Shown here: in pieces, positions 26,184-41,100 of the stretch
Layout of the letters: the number at the start of each line of letters is the position of its first letter
Numbering within the stretch: the first letter of the stretch is position 1
Source: Archivesica marissinica
Lineage: Eukaryota; Mollusca; Bivalvia; Venerida; Vesicomyidae
Reading direction: 5' to 3'
DNA: 64,000 nucleotides
NCBI GenBank assembly: GCA_014843695.1
Contig: CM026398.1
Location: 14,439,896-14,503,895, forward strand
Program-made: the position numbers and the translations under genes
The notes under the pieces: generated by a model
What the model saw: only the letters and a program-made list of their open reading frames with translations
Database searches by the model: none
What the model was told of the DNA's origin: nothing

Positions 26184-29100
26184 TATTTTATTAAAGTGTC
26201 AACATTGTACAGAAATTGATACAGCATAAATATTATACACAATAGGCATGACATTATTCATGTATTCACATGTAATAATACTGAAATAAATCGTGTTTAA
26301 ACTAAAGACCGCTGACGATTAATTCCAATTGTATGTTATGTTTTACGTTTATTTATCGTCGCTACTGGTTGCCCATATGAGCGACGCCTCCTGAAGATAT
26401 TATAGTCATTTTAGATTTTGGAGGATAGTGCAATGATACAGACAGAGACCCATTCCAGAATCTCCTCTGTTTTTTTTACGTGCACGGTGTACAGCACCGA
26501 CACGAGACCTCGGTTTAACGTCCCATCTGAAAGAATTTTATTAGGGTCAGACGGGGGATCGAACCTGCGATCCCTGGATTACCAGTCCAGCGTGTTATCA
26601 CTGGACTACAGATCCGTCTCCAAATGTAATTTTTATAGTTGGTTTTTCTAGACCGGTTTGACTGTATCTCTATTGCTCTTCTGCTTTCAGGATTACATGT
26701 AGAACACACCAGTCTGAAGTGGAAGGTAACTTTTCTGTTGAGGTCAAGGTCAGTGACCTTTCTGGGTCGCGACTGAACTACCGAGTGGATGGGTCTATTA
26801 AGACAACTGATATGAAGTTTGAATACAGGGTAATGTCATTTGATTTAGGGGTTGTACCACTGTTAATGGGTGTTGTGGCTGTCCGATTAGCGCAGTTGTT
26901 AGCACGCTTGCTTCTCACCAAGGCAACCAGGATTCGATCCTTGGACCCGGAAGTATGTGAGATGGTACGGTGGTCGCCAGATCGAACAGGTGGGTTTTCC
27001 CCGGGTACTCCGGTTTCCTCCAACACGAATGACCACATTTACGCTTTCATCAGCGCCAACGAGAGTGATTAATATAAGTTGTTAAAACTTGCTTTGCAAT
27101 CGTTGTAAAATAAATAAAGCGGTGTTGTAGAGAGATAAGTCAATTTTCCACATTATTTCAGGACTCATTGTAGAGGCAGACTTAGTCACTGACTACACCC
27201 CTGGGGGGCCCCACTTGTCCATAAATTCTTTTTAAAAAATTACAAATTTCAGACAAAATGTTGTTCAATGGCCCATTATAAAGCACTCCTTCTATTCAAA
27301 TGGTGTAATTAATGGTCATATTGTGTGTATTTAGACTACGCCCCTGGGGGGCCCCACTTGTCCATAAATTCTTTTTATAAAAATTACAAATTTCAGACAA
27401 AATGTTGTTCAATGGCACATTATAAAGCACTCCTTCTATTCAACATGTTGTAATTAATGGTCACATTGTGTGTATTTTAACCCTATTTTGTTGAAATTGA
27501 TTAAATAATGCCATTTAAGGACGCGCTCGCACGCTTTCTCACTTCTCCCCAAACATTCTGACCTAGACTGAGCCGTGTATTTATTAGTGAGGGAAATCTA
27601 ACATGAATCAAGATGTTCTAATCCGAGCAATTGATAAGCTTGTGTTTTTTTTTACGTTTATTTATCGTCGCTACCGGTTGCCCATATGAGCGACGCCTCC
27701 TGAAGATATTAGTCATTTTAGATTTTTGGAGGATAGTGCAATGATACAGACGGAGACCCATTCCAGAGTCTCCTCTGGTTCTTTTACGTGCACGGTGTAA
27801 AGCACCGACACGAGACCTCGGTTTAAGTCCCATCTGAAAGACTGTTAATTTTATTAGGGTCAGACGGGGGTCGATCCTGTGATCCCTGGATTACCAGTCC
27901 AGCGTGCTACCACTGGACTACAGATCCGTCTGTGTTTATATTTATTTATTTTTGTATCACTCACTTATAAGACGAGAGGCTTATAGGTGAGTATGGATGG
28001 TACTGCATCACCAAATATAAGGACTAAACATTCAGCAATTGTCAGTCATTTGATCCTCTAGGCCCACACAGCACCTGTCAGGCGTTTCATCCTCTAGGCC
28101 CACACAGCACCTGTCAGTCATTTGATCCTCTAGGCCCACACAGCACCTGTCAGGCGTTTCATCCTCTAGGCCCACACATCACCTGTGAGGCAAGCGGACT
28201 TACCTCACTTCTTAATTTCAGACACCTTCGCTGACGAGTGTGTTCCCATTGTATGGTCCCAGATCAGGCGGGACCCTTGTGACATTAACGGGAGATAACT
28301 TCCATGTTGGTCTCAACAAGTCGGTAATGATAGGTTTATTACCGTGTGAGATAAACAGGTAAGTCTGTGATATACATACATCTACATATTACTCCCAATT
28401 TATTACACAGTCCGCCTCCATGGTCGAGTGGTTAAGGTCGCTGACTTGTATACCACTGTAACCTATCATCACTGATGGTCACGGGTTCGAGCCCCGTTCA
28501 GGCCGTGTCTCATTTATATGAAAAAGTTGGCAGTTTCTTACGGAGGTTGGTGCACCCAAGTACTGGTTAACCGCTGGAGCCTGCCCAGGAAAGGTGTTGT
28601 TAGGTAAACTGCCCGCCGTCGATATAGCCCAAAATGGTGCTGATGCAGGCGTAAAACCTGAAATATAACATATAACATACTCCCAACTTGAAATTTGTTT
28701 ATTTGTTTAAACGCCTATTTCTACATATACACACATATTCAATGGCGTTTTACAATAATGAATTAAAAGATAATAAAAACAGTACATCAATCCAGACACA
28801 AACATTAAATAACCAGTCATCAATGAAGAAATCACATTAGAATATTCAGAACAATGCGTAGTAGTCTCTGAAGAAGTGAGTTTCCAATTGTTTCTTGAAT
28901 AGGTTAACTGACTCACTTTGTCTAAGGCTCAAAGGCAGTTCATTCCAAAGCTTGGGTCTTAGTAACAGTACTAAAACTTCTGTCACTGAAGGTCTTTGTC
29001 TTATTATACAAAGGATTGTAGTGAGCGTTTTGAGACTTTACTGGACAAAAGTTCAATACGGTATTGAGGAGCATTTCCAACAGAACAGTTAAGTGAGGTT

Positions 29101-32100
29101 TTTAAAATTAATTCTTGCTTTAATAGGTAACCAATGCAAATCATATAATGCCTGAACTATCACGCCTATTGCGGCTGAGAACAAGTTTAGCACACCTATT
29201 TTGGATACGTTGTAATTTACCTAACTCACACTGAGTAATACCATAAAGTATAGCGTTACAATAATCCAAGTTAGAAATTACAAATGACAAGACACTAAGA
29301 ACTCAGTGGCTTCTTTAGTTAGAAAGTTACGGATGCTTTTGATCTTAAAATAGTTCGACATTGCAATTTTACACTTTCTTTCAACACTCGGATGTTGAGT
29401 ATGACTCAAGGACACTGATTAAAAATATTTATTTTGTTTTACAATTTTCATACAGAATTTTGTCCTGTAAGATACACTGGCCATTGTAAAGCACTCCTTC
29501 TCTTCAACTGTTATATTTAATGGTGATAATGTGTATTTTGGTTTAAATATATTTATTCGATATTATATAACATAATTTACTACAAATAATTATGTACACA
29601 ATAAATACAAGTGGATTGAAATGAAAGCTACAAGCTTATTGGATTTCTCTCCACTAAATGTGTATTTTAACCAGAGCTCTAGATAAGTTTTGGTGTAAAG
29701 GGTATTTTACCCATTGAATTTTTTGGCAACGGGTAGTTTACCAAACTTTCAGGTTTTTCAGAAGAGTAGAACTGTTCTGCAGTTGTTTTATGATCTTATG
29801 ACTATCAGTGTGAGTTCTTTTGAATGTTTGACGACCCACCAGTAGCCCACACAGAAGACACATTCTGTTTTGTACAAATCGAGCACTTCAGACGAAGTTC
29901 CCCGTCGATTGTGTTAACTTCAAGCCAACTATACTGGCTTTTCCATATTCACACCGTTTTGTCCGATAACTTAACACCCGTATGTGTTTTGCTTTTCTTT
30001 TCACATATATTGGCTACGGATACAACTAGATCGTCAATTAACACCCTAGCAATGTTCTGTGGAACGTCGTGACTGTGTTGGACAGTTAAATATTGTAACA
30101 TACTACATGTCGCTTGCGACAGCGGCTTTCGAAAGCGACCACGCTTTGATCCAATGATACGAGAATACGCCATTGTTTGTGTGAATGGCGTGTTTGATTG
30201 AGCGGAACAATGTTCCGTTAATCGATTATAAGGTCACACGGGACTAAATCATGAATTTTATTACGCACATGTCTCGAATTCAAAACGTGTTTTATGCACG
30301 ACAATGGATTTGAATACGTTTTTGGGGGGGAAAAATGCGTAATTACGCGTATACGCACCTTATCTAGAGCTCTGACTTTAACCAGATGTTGTTGAAATTT
30401 TATTAAATAATACCATTTACTTCTCCCAAAAATTCGGATCTAAGATTAGCCCCTGCTTGTAAGGGTTAAATCATATTTGATTTCACATATGATATGTATA
30501 ATACATCACATGGAGTTACAACACAATACATGCATGTAAATTAATAATACAAATTTGGTCCGCCTCTGTGGTCGAGTGGTTAAGGTCGCTGACTTGTATA
30601 CCACTGTAACCTATCATCACTGATGGTCACAGGTTCGAGCCCCGCTCAGGCCGTATCTCATTTATATGAAAAAGTTGGCAGTTTCTTACGGAGGTTGGTG
30701 CACCCAAGTACTGGTTAACCGCTGGAGCCTGCCCAGGAAAGGTGTTGTTAGGTAAACTGCCCGCCGGCGATATAGCCCGAAATGGTGCTGATGCAGGTGT
30801 AAAACCGAAATATAACATAATATAACATACGGAGGTTGGTGCACCCAAGTACTGGTTAACCGCTGGAGCCTGCCCAGGAAAGGTGTTGTTAGGTAAAATG
30901 CCCGCCGGCGATATAGCCCGAAATGGTGCTGATGCAGGTGTAAAACCCGAAATATAACATAATATAACATACGGAGGTTGGTGCACCCAAGTACTGGTTA
31001 ACCGCTGGAGCCTGCCCAGGAAAGGTGTTGTTAGGTAAACTGCCCGCCGGCGATATAGCCCGAAATGGTGCTGATGCAGGTGTAAAACCCGAAATATAAC
31101 ATATAATAACATAACTTATGATATGTTTAATACATCACGTATAGTTACAATAAAATACATCTGGCCACAAGTTATGGCAACATTAAGAAATTCTCCACAC
31201 CAGGGAAAATGACATGCACCACAGAAAACTGATGCTGGTCTTAGAATCTCGTGGGTTCGAGCCCCGCTCAACCCGTGTGTCATTCATATGAAAAAGATGC
31301 CATTTTTTTTACCGAGGTAGGTGTACCGAGTTCTGGTTAACCGCTGGAGCTTGCCCAGAAAAGGTGTTGTAGTAAACAAAATGGTGCTGATGCAGGCATA
31401 AAACCCGAACAAACAAACTTAGAATCTCGTATTCTTGTGTAAGATTGTACGCACGCCGCATTTGATTGAACTGGTTCCCTGTTTATTCTCAGCTCTAACA
31501 AGACGGTTATAGTTTGCACATCTGAGCGAGCACCGAAGCTACTTGGTTCTTCTGGCAGGCATAGACGTGTCGTAAGACAAGACTTTGTTACGTTAGCGAT
31601 TGATGGAGCTAGGTTTTACAGTACTGACCCCTACGAGTACAAGGACGATGCAACTGTGTCGAGCATTACACCAAGCTCAACTATCCATAATGGGGGAACC
31701 ATAGTCATTGTTGCGGGAACCAATCTGGACACAGTGCAGAAACCAAAGATTGGAGTGTTTCTTGTTGACTCTGGGGGCATAGCGGAAGAGGTATGATGCT
31801 ACTGTGTATTGATATAGATATAGAGGTATGATGCTACTGTGTATACATATAGAGGTATGATGCTACTGTGTATACATATAGATATAGAGGTATGATGCTA
31901 CTGTGTATACATATAGATATAGAGGTATGATGCTACTGTGTATACATATAGAGGTATGATGCTACTGTGTATACATATAGATATAGAGGTATGATGCTAC
32001 TGTACATACATATAGATATAGAGGTATGATGCTACTGTGTATACATATAGAGGTATGATGCTACTGTGTATACATATAGATATAGAGGTATGATGCTACT

Positions 32101-35100
32101 GTACATACATATAGATATAGAGGTATGATGCTACTGTACATACATATAGATATAGAGGTATGATGCTACTGTGTATACATATAGATATAGAGGTATGATG
32201 CTACTGTACATACATATAGATATAGAGGTATGATGCTACTGTGTATACATATAGATATAGAGGTATGATGCTACTGTACATATATATAGATATAGAGGTA
32301 TGATGCTACTGTACATACATATAGATATAGAGGTATGATGCTACTGTACATACATATAGATATAGAGGTATGATGCTACTGTACATACATATAGATATAG
32401 AGGTATGATGCTACTGTACATACATATACATATAGATATAGAGGTATGATGCTACTGTACATACATATAGAGGTATGATGCTACTGTACATACATATAGA
32501 TATAGAGGTATGATGCTACTGTACATACATATACATATAGATATAGAGGTATGATGCTACTGTACATACATATAGATATAGAGGTATGATGCTACTGTGC
32601 ATACATATAGATATAGAGGTATGATGCTACTGTACATACATATAGATATAGAGGTATGATGTTACTGTACATACATATACATATAGATATAGAGGTATGA
32701 TGCTACTGTACATACATATAGATATAGAGGTATGATGTTACTGTACATACATATACATATAGATATAGAGGTATGATGCTACTGTACATACATATACATA
32801 TATATATAGAGGTATGATGCTACTGTACATACATATACATATAGAGGTATGATGCTACTGTACATACATATAGAGGTATGATGCTACTGGACATACATAT
32901 AGATATAGAGGTATGATGCTACTGTACACATATAGATATAGAGGTATGATGCTACTGTACATACATATAGATATAGAGGTATGATGCTACTGTACATACA
33001 TATAGAGGTATGATGCTACTGTACATACATATAGAGGTATGATGCTACTGTACATACATATAGATATAGAGGTATGATGCTACTGTACATACATATAGAT
33101 ATAGAGGTATGATGCTACTGTACATACATATACATATAGATATAGAGGTATGATGCTACTGTACATACATATAGATATAGAGGTATGATGTTACTGTGTA
33201 TACATATACATATAGATATAGAGGTATGATGCTACTGTGTATACATATAGATATAGAGGTATGATGCTACTGTGCATATATATACATATAGATATAGAGG
33301 TATGATGCTACTGTGCATATATATAGATATAGAGGTATGATGCTACTGTACATACATATAGATATAGAGGTATGATGCTACTGTGCATATATATAGATAT
33401 AGAGGTATGATGCTACTGTACATACATATAGATATAGATATAGAGGTATGATGCTACTGTGCTACATATACATATAGATATAGAGGTATGATGCTACTGT
33501 GTATACACAATAGATATAGAGGTATGATGCTACTATGCATTATATAGATATAGAGGTATGATGCTACTGTGTATACAATACATATAGATATAGAGGTATG
33601 ATGCACAACAAAAAAAAACTACTGTGTATACATATAGATATAGAGGTATGATGCTACTGTGAACATATACATATAGATATAGAGGTATGATGCTACTGTA
33701 CATACATATACATATAGATATAGAGGTATGATGCTACTGTAAAACATACATATAGATATAGAGGTAGATGCTACTGTACATACATATACATATAGATATA
33801 GAGGTTGATGCTATGTACAAATATACATATAGATATAGAGGTATGAGCTACTGTGCATACATATCATATATATATAGAGGTATGATGCTACTGTGTATAC
33901 ATATATATATAGAGGTATGATGCTACTGTGCATACATATAGATATAGAGGTATGATGCTACTGTGTATACATATAGATATAGAGGTATGATGCTACTGTG
34001 CATATATATAGATATAGAGGTATGATGCTACTGTACATACATATACATATAGATATAGAGGTATGATGCTACTGTACATACATATAGATATAGAGGTATG
34101 ATGCTACTGTGTATACATATAGATATAGAGGTATGATGCTACTGTGATACATATAGAGGTATGATGCTACTGTGTATACATATATATATAGAGGTAGTGA
34201 TGCTACTGTACATACATATAGATATAGAGGATGATGCTACTGTGTATACATATAGATATAGAGGTATGATGTACTGTGCATACAATAAATATAGAGATAG
34301 AGGTATGAGGCTTATGTGCATCTATATAGATATAGAGGTATGATGCTACTGTACACATATAGTATAGAGGTATGATGCTACTGTACATACATATACATAT
34401 AGATATGAGGTATGATGATAACTGTACATACATAAGATCTTAGAGGGAGTGAGGCTACTGTGTGGCATATATATATAGAGGTATGATGCTACTGTACATA
34501 CATATAGATATAGAGGTATGATGCTACTGTACATACATATATATATCGAGGTATGATGCTACTGTACATACATATGAGGTATGATGCTTACTGGACATAC
34601 ATATAGATATAGAGGTATGATGCTACTGTACATACATATAGATATAGAGGTATGATGCTACTGTGCATACATATACATATAGATATAGAGGTATGATGCT
34701 ACTGTACATACATATAGATATAGAGGTATGATGCTACTGTGTATACATATAGATATAGAGGTATGANNNNNNNNNNNNNNNNNNNNNNNNNNNNNNNNNN
34801 NNNNNNNNNNNNNNNNNNNNNNNNNNNNNNNNNNNNNNNNNNNNNNNNNNNNNNNNNNNNNNNNNNNNNNNNNNNNNNNNNNNNNNNNNNNNNNNNNNNN
34901 NNNNNNNNNNNNNNNNNNNNNNNNNNNNNNNNNNNNNNNNNNNNNNNNNNNNNNNNNNNNNNNNNNNNNNNNNNNNNNNNNNNNNNNNNNNNNNNNNNNN
35001 NNNNNNNNNNNNNNNNNNNNNNNNNNNNNNNNNNNNNNNNNNNNNNNNNNNNNNNNNNNNNNNNNNNNNNNNNNNNNNNNNNNNNNNNNNNNNNNNNNNN

Positions 35101-38100
35101 NNNNNNNNNNNNNNNNNNNNNNNNNNNNNNNNNNNNNNNNNNNNNNNNNNNNNNNNNNNNNNNNNNNNNNNNNNNNNNNNNNNNNNNNNNNNNNNNNNNN
35201 NNNNNNNNNNNNNNNNNNNNNNNNNNNNNNNNNNNNNNNNNNNNNNNNNNNNNNNNNNNNNNNNNNNNNNNNNNNNNNNNNNNNNNNNNNNNNNNNNNNN
35301 NNNNNNNNNNNNNNNNNNNNNNNNNNNNNNNNNNNNNNNNNNNNNNNNNNNNNNNNNNNNNNNNNNNNNNNNNNNNNNNNNNNNNNNNNNNNNNNNNNNN
35401 NNNNNNNNNNNNNNNNNNNNNNNNNNNNNNNNNNNNNNNNNNNNNNNNNNNNNNNNNNNNNNNNNNNNNNNNNNNNNNNNNNNNNNNNNNNNNNNNNNNN
35501 NNNNNNNNNNNNNNNNNNNNNNNNNNNNNNNNNNNNNNNNNNNNNNNNNNNNNNNNNNNNNNNNNNNNNNNNNNNNNNNNNNNNNNNNNNNNNNNNNNNN
35601 NNNNNNNNNNNNNNNNNNNNNNNNNNNNNNNNNNNNNNNNNNNNNNNNNNNNNNNNNNNNNNNNNNNNNNNNNNNNNNNNNNNNNNNNNNNNNNNNNNNN
35701 NNNNNNNNNNNNNNNNNNNNNNNNNNNNNNNNNNNNNNNNNNNNNNNNNNNNNNNNNNNNNNNNNNATAGAGGTATGATGCTACTGTGTATACATATAGA
35801 TATAGAGGTATGATGCTACTGTACATATATATAGATATAGAGGTATGATGCTACTGTACATACATATAGATATAGAGGTATGATGCTACTGTACATACAT
35901 ATAGATATAGAGGTATGATGCTACTGTACATACATATAGATATAGAGGTATGATGCTACTGTACATACATATACATATAGATATAGAGGTATGATGCTAC
36001 TGTACATACATATAGAGGTATGATGCTACTGTACATACATATAGATATAGAGGTATGATGCTACTGTACATACATATACATATAGATATAGAGGTATGAT
36101 GCTACTGTACATACATATAGATATAGAGGTATGATGCTACTGGCATAACATTATAATAGATATAGAGGTATGAGGCTAATGTACATACATATAGAATAGA
36201 TATAGAGGGATGATGCTACGGTGTACATACATATAGATATAGAGGTATGATGCTACTGTATACATATAAGATTATAGAGGTATGATGCTACTATGCATAT
36301 ATATAGATATAGAGTATGATGATACTGTGTATACATACATATAGATATAGAGGTATGATGCTATGTGTAGAACATATAGATATAGAGGTATGATACTACT
36401 GTACATAATATAGATCTAGAGGTATGCTGCTACTGGTTATATACATTATAGGATATAGAGGTATGATGCTATGTACATACATCATAGATATCGAGGTATG
36501 ATGTACTGTACATACTATACATATAGATATAGAGGTATGATGCTACTGGCATACACTATATACATATAGTTAGAGGTGATGAGCTACTGAACTACAAGAA
36601 TACATATAGATATAGAGGTATGATGCTACTGTACATACATATAGATATAGAGGTATGATGCTACTGTGCATACATATACATATAGATATAGAGGTATGAT
36701 GCTACTGTACATACATATAGATATAGAGGTATGATGCTACTGTGTATACATATAGATATAGAGGTATGATGCTACTGTACATACATATACATATAGATAT
36801 AGAGGTATGATGCTACTGTGCATATATATAGATATAGAGGTATGATGCTACTGTACATACATATAGATATAGAGGTATGATGCTACTGTACATACATATA
36901 GATATAGAGGTATGATGCTACTGTACATACATAGATAGAGGTATGATGATATGTACATACATATAGATATAGGGTATGATGTTTTTTTTGTTTAACTGTA
37001 TACATAATAGATATAGAGGTATGATGCTACTGGTCTACATATAGATATAGAGGTATGATGCTACTGTACATACATATAATAGATATAGAGGTATGATGCT
37101 ACTGTGATATATATAGATATAGAGGTATGATGCTATGTACATACATAAGATATAGAAGGTATGATGCTGATGCTACTACATATAGCAGTAGATATAGAGT
37201 ATGATGCTACTGTGTATACATATAGATATAGAGGTAGATGCTACTGTGCATTATATTATAGAGGTATGATGTACTGTCAACATACATATAGATATAGAGG
37301 TATGATGCTACTGTACATACATATAGATATAGAGGTATGATGCTACTGTACACATATAGGAGGTATGATGCTACTGTACATACATATAGATATAGAGGTA
37401 TGATGCTACTGTGTATACATATAGAGGTATGATGCTACTGTGTATACAAAATATAGAGGTATGATGCTACTGTACATACATATAGATATAGAGGTATGAT
37501 GCTACTGTACATACATATAGATATAGAGGTATGATGCTACTGTGTATACATATAGATATAGAGGTATGATGCTACTGTACATACATATAGATATAGAGGT
37601 ATGATGCTACTGTACATACATATAGATATAGAGGTATGATGCTACTGTACATACATATAGATATAGAGGTATGATGCTACTGTACATACATATAGATATA
37701 GAGGTATGATGCTACTGTACATACATATAGATATAGAGGTATGATGCTACTGTACATACATATAGATATAGAGGTATGATGCTACTGTACATATACATAT
37801 AGATATAGAGGTATGATGCTACTGTACATACATATAGATATAGAGGTATGATGCTACTGTCATACATATAGATATAGAGGTATGATGCTACTGTACATAC
37901 ATATACATATAGATATAGAGGTATGATGCTACTGTACATACATATAGATATAGAGGTATGATGCTACTGTGCATACAACATATAGATATAGAGGTATGAT
38001 GCTACTGTACATATACATATAGATATAGAGGTATGATGCTACTGTACATACATATAGATATAGAGGTATGATGCTACTGTGCATACATATACATATAGAT

Positions 38101-41100
38101 ATAGAGGTATGATGCTACTGTACATACATATAGATATAGAGGTATGATGCTACTGTGTATACATATAGATATAGAGGTATGATGCTACTGTGTATACATA
38201 TAGATATAGAGGTATGATGCTACTGTACATACATATAGATATAGAGGTATGATGCTACTGTATATACATATAGATATAGAGGTATGATGCTACTGTACAT
38301 ACATATAGATATAGAGGTATGATGCTACTGTGTATACATATAGATATAGAGGTATGATGCTACTGTACATACTTATAGATATAGAGGTATGATGCTACTG
38401 TACATACATATATATATAGAGGTATGATGCTACTGTGCATACATATAGATATAGAGGTATGATGCTACTGTACATACATATACATATAGAGGTATGATGC
38501 TACTGTACATACATATACATATAGAGGCAGCAATAAAATATTATCAAATCAAACGAGGTCAAGTGGACATTAATTAAAAAATATATGTTAGCTGAAAAAC
38601 AATTATCTAGTCAACAATTCATTATCATGCCCAGTGGGTGACGTCGTGGGCTTAAGAAACAAAATGAAATTGAATGCTTGATATGGCTAAAACTCGATTT
38701 ATTCTTGTTTTTTCTGTAGGACTGTTCAGTTAACAAAACTGATGAAGGAAAAAAGATTGAGGTCGTGGGCTTAAGAAACAAAATGAAATTGAATGCTTGA
38801 TATGGCTAAAACTCGATTTATTCTTGTTTTTTCTGTAGGACTGTTCAGTTAACAAAACTGATGAAGGAAAAAAGATTGAGGTCGTGGGCTTAAGAAACAA
38901 AATGAAATTGAATGCTTGATATGGCTAAAACTCGATTTATTCTTGTTTTTTCTGTAGGACTGTTCAGTTAACAAAACTGATGAAGGAAAAAAGATTGAGG
39001 TCGTGGGCTTAAGAAACAAAATGAAATTGAATGCTTGATATGGCTAAAACTCGATTTATTCTTGTTTTTTCTGTAGGACTGTTCAGTTAACAAAACTGAT
39101 GAAGGAAAAAAGATTGAGGTCGTGGGCTTAAGAAACAAAATGAAATTGAATGCTTGATATGGCTAAAACTCGATTTATTCTTGTTTTTTCTGTAGGACTG
39201 TTCAGTTAACAAAACTGATGAAGGAAAAAAGATTGAGGTCGTGGGCTTAAGAAACAAAATGAAATTGAATGCTTGATATGGCTAAAACTCGATTTATTCT
39301 TGTTTTTTCTGTAGGACTGTTCAGTTAACAAAACTGATGAAGGAAAAAAGATTGAGGTCGTGGGCTTAAGAAACAAAATGAAATTGAAATCTTGATGTGG
39401 CTAAAACTCGATTTATTGTTCTTTTTTCTGTAGGACTGTACAGTTAACAAAACTGATGAAGGCAAAAAGATTGAGGTCGTGGGCTTAAGAAACAAAATGA
39501 AATTGAAATCTTGATGTGGCTAAAACTCGATTTATTGTTCTTTTTTGTGTAGGACTGTACAGTTAACAAAACTGATGAAGGCAAAAAGATGACGTGCGTC
39601 ATGCCCAATATTCTTCCATTAATGACCACCCTGGATCAGAGTAACCTTATCCATGCATATGTGTATTTCATCATGGACGGCATAGAGTTCTTGCGCAACC
39701 TGAAGAACAAGAATCCATCGCTTAGCAGATATATTTATAACCCAAATCCTACAGTGAACAAATTCGATGAAGAAGATTTTTTGAGAATATACGACATCGA
39801 TGAAGAATACCTGGAGATTAAGGTAAATTGGAAAGATTTTAATATTATGGCGTGTCATATTTAATTTGAGTGAGTTACATGTAATTATTTGTTGTTTATC
39901 ACAACGTGACGGGAAACAGTAGGTATGGTACATACATGTATGTTAGGTCAGATTGTCTTTTTTTGGTTTATACAAATTTATTTTAGCTCGATTGCGAAAC
40001 AAGTTCTTTTAACTTATATTAATCACTCTCGAGACCTCATTCCTGATGGAATCCATCGCCATGAAGGAGAGAGAAGAGGCAATGTGGAATTTAAATGCCT
40101 TGCCTAAGGGTACAATCGTAACGGCTCCAGTGGGGCTCGAACTCCGGACCATTCACACCAGAAGCGAACACACTACCACTGCGCTATCACGACTTCCACA
40201 CTCCATCACTGTTTTTTAAGCCCCCAGGTGCCAAGTATATGGGTGCTATGCTGGAGTCACGCATGTCATGCCGTTCATTTCTTGTACAACAGTCCATTTA
40301 TTCTAAATATAATTTCTCCAGAAATCGGGTATCATATGGGACAGGTGGATTTTCTACAGATACTCCAATATCATATTGGACAGGTGGATTTTCTACAGAT
40401 ACTCCGATATCATATTGGACAGGTGGATTTTCTACAGATACTCCGATATCATATTGGACAGGTGGATTTTCTACAGATACTCCGATATCATATTGGACAG
40501 GTGGATTTTCTCCAGATACTCCGATATCATATTGGACAGGTGGATTTTCTCCAGATACTCCGATATCATATTGGACAGGTGGATTTTCTCCAGATACTCC
40601 GATATCATATTGGACAGGTGGATTTTCTCCAGATACTCCGATATCATATTTGACAGGTGGATTTTCTCCAGATACTCCGATATCATATTGGACAGGTGGA
40701 TTTTCTCCAGATACTCCGATATTATATTGGACAGGTGGATTTTCTCCAGAAATTCCGATATCATATTGGAATATTGGACAGGTGGATTTTCTCCAGATAC
40801 CCGGCATCATATTGGACAGGTGGATTTTCTCCAGATACCCGGCATCATATTGGACAGGTGGATTTTCTCCAGATACCCGGCAACATATTGGACAGGTGGA
40901 TTTTCTCCAGATACCCGGCAACATATTGGACAGGTGGATTTTCTCCAGATACCCGGCAACATATTGGACAGATGGATTTTCTCCAGATACCCGGCATCAT
41001 ATTGGACAGGTGGATTTTCTCCAGATACCCGGCATCATATGCTTACATATGTTTTCATCCTCGGCAATTACAGTAATTACTATAAATCATTACTGTAGTT

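Larger units (their letters stand above)
29430..30455 (-). mobile_element. MITE family H copy split by later insertions
   Basis: The parts AAAGCACTCCTTCTCTTCAA (about 29491), AAATTTTATTAAATAATACC (about 30395) and ACTTCTCCCAAAAATTCGGA match family H. Between them lie an AT-rich insert (about 29541-29655) and the hAT element at 29672-30374. Confidence 0.6.
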
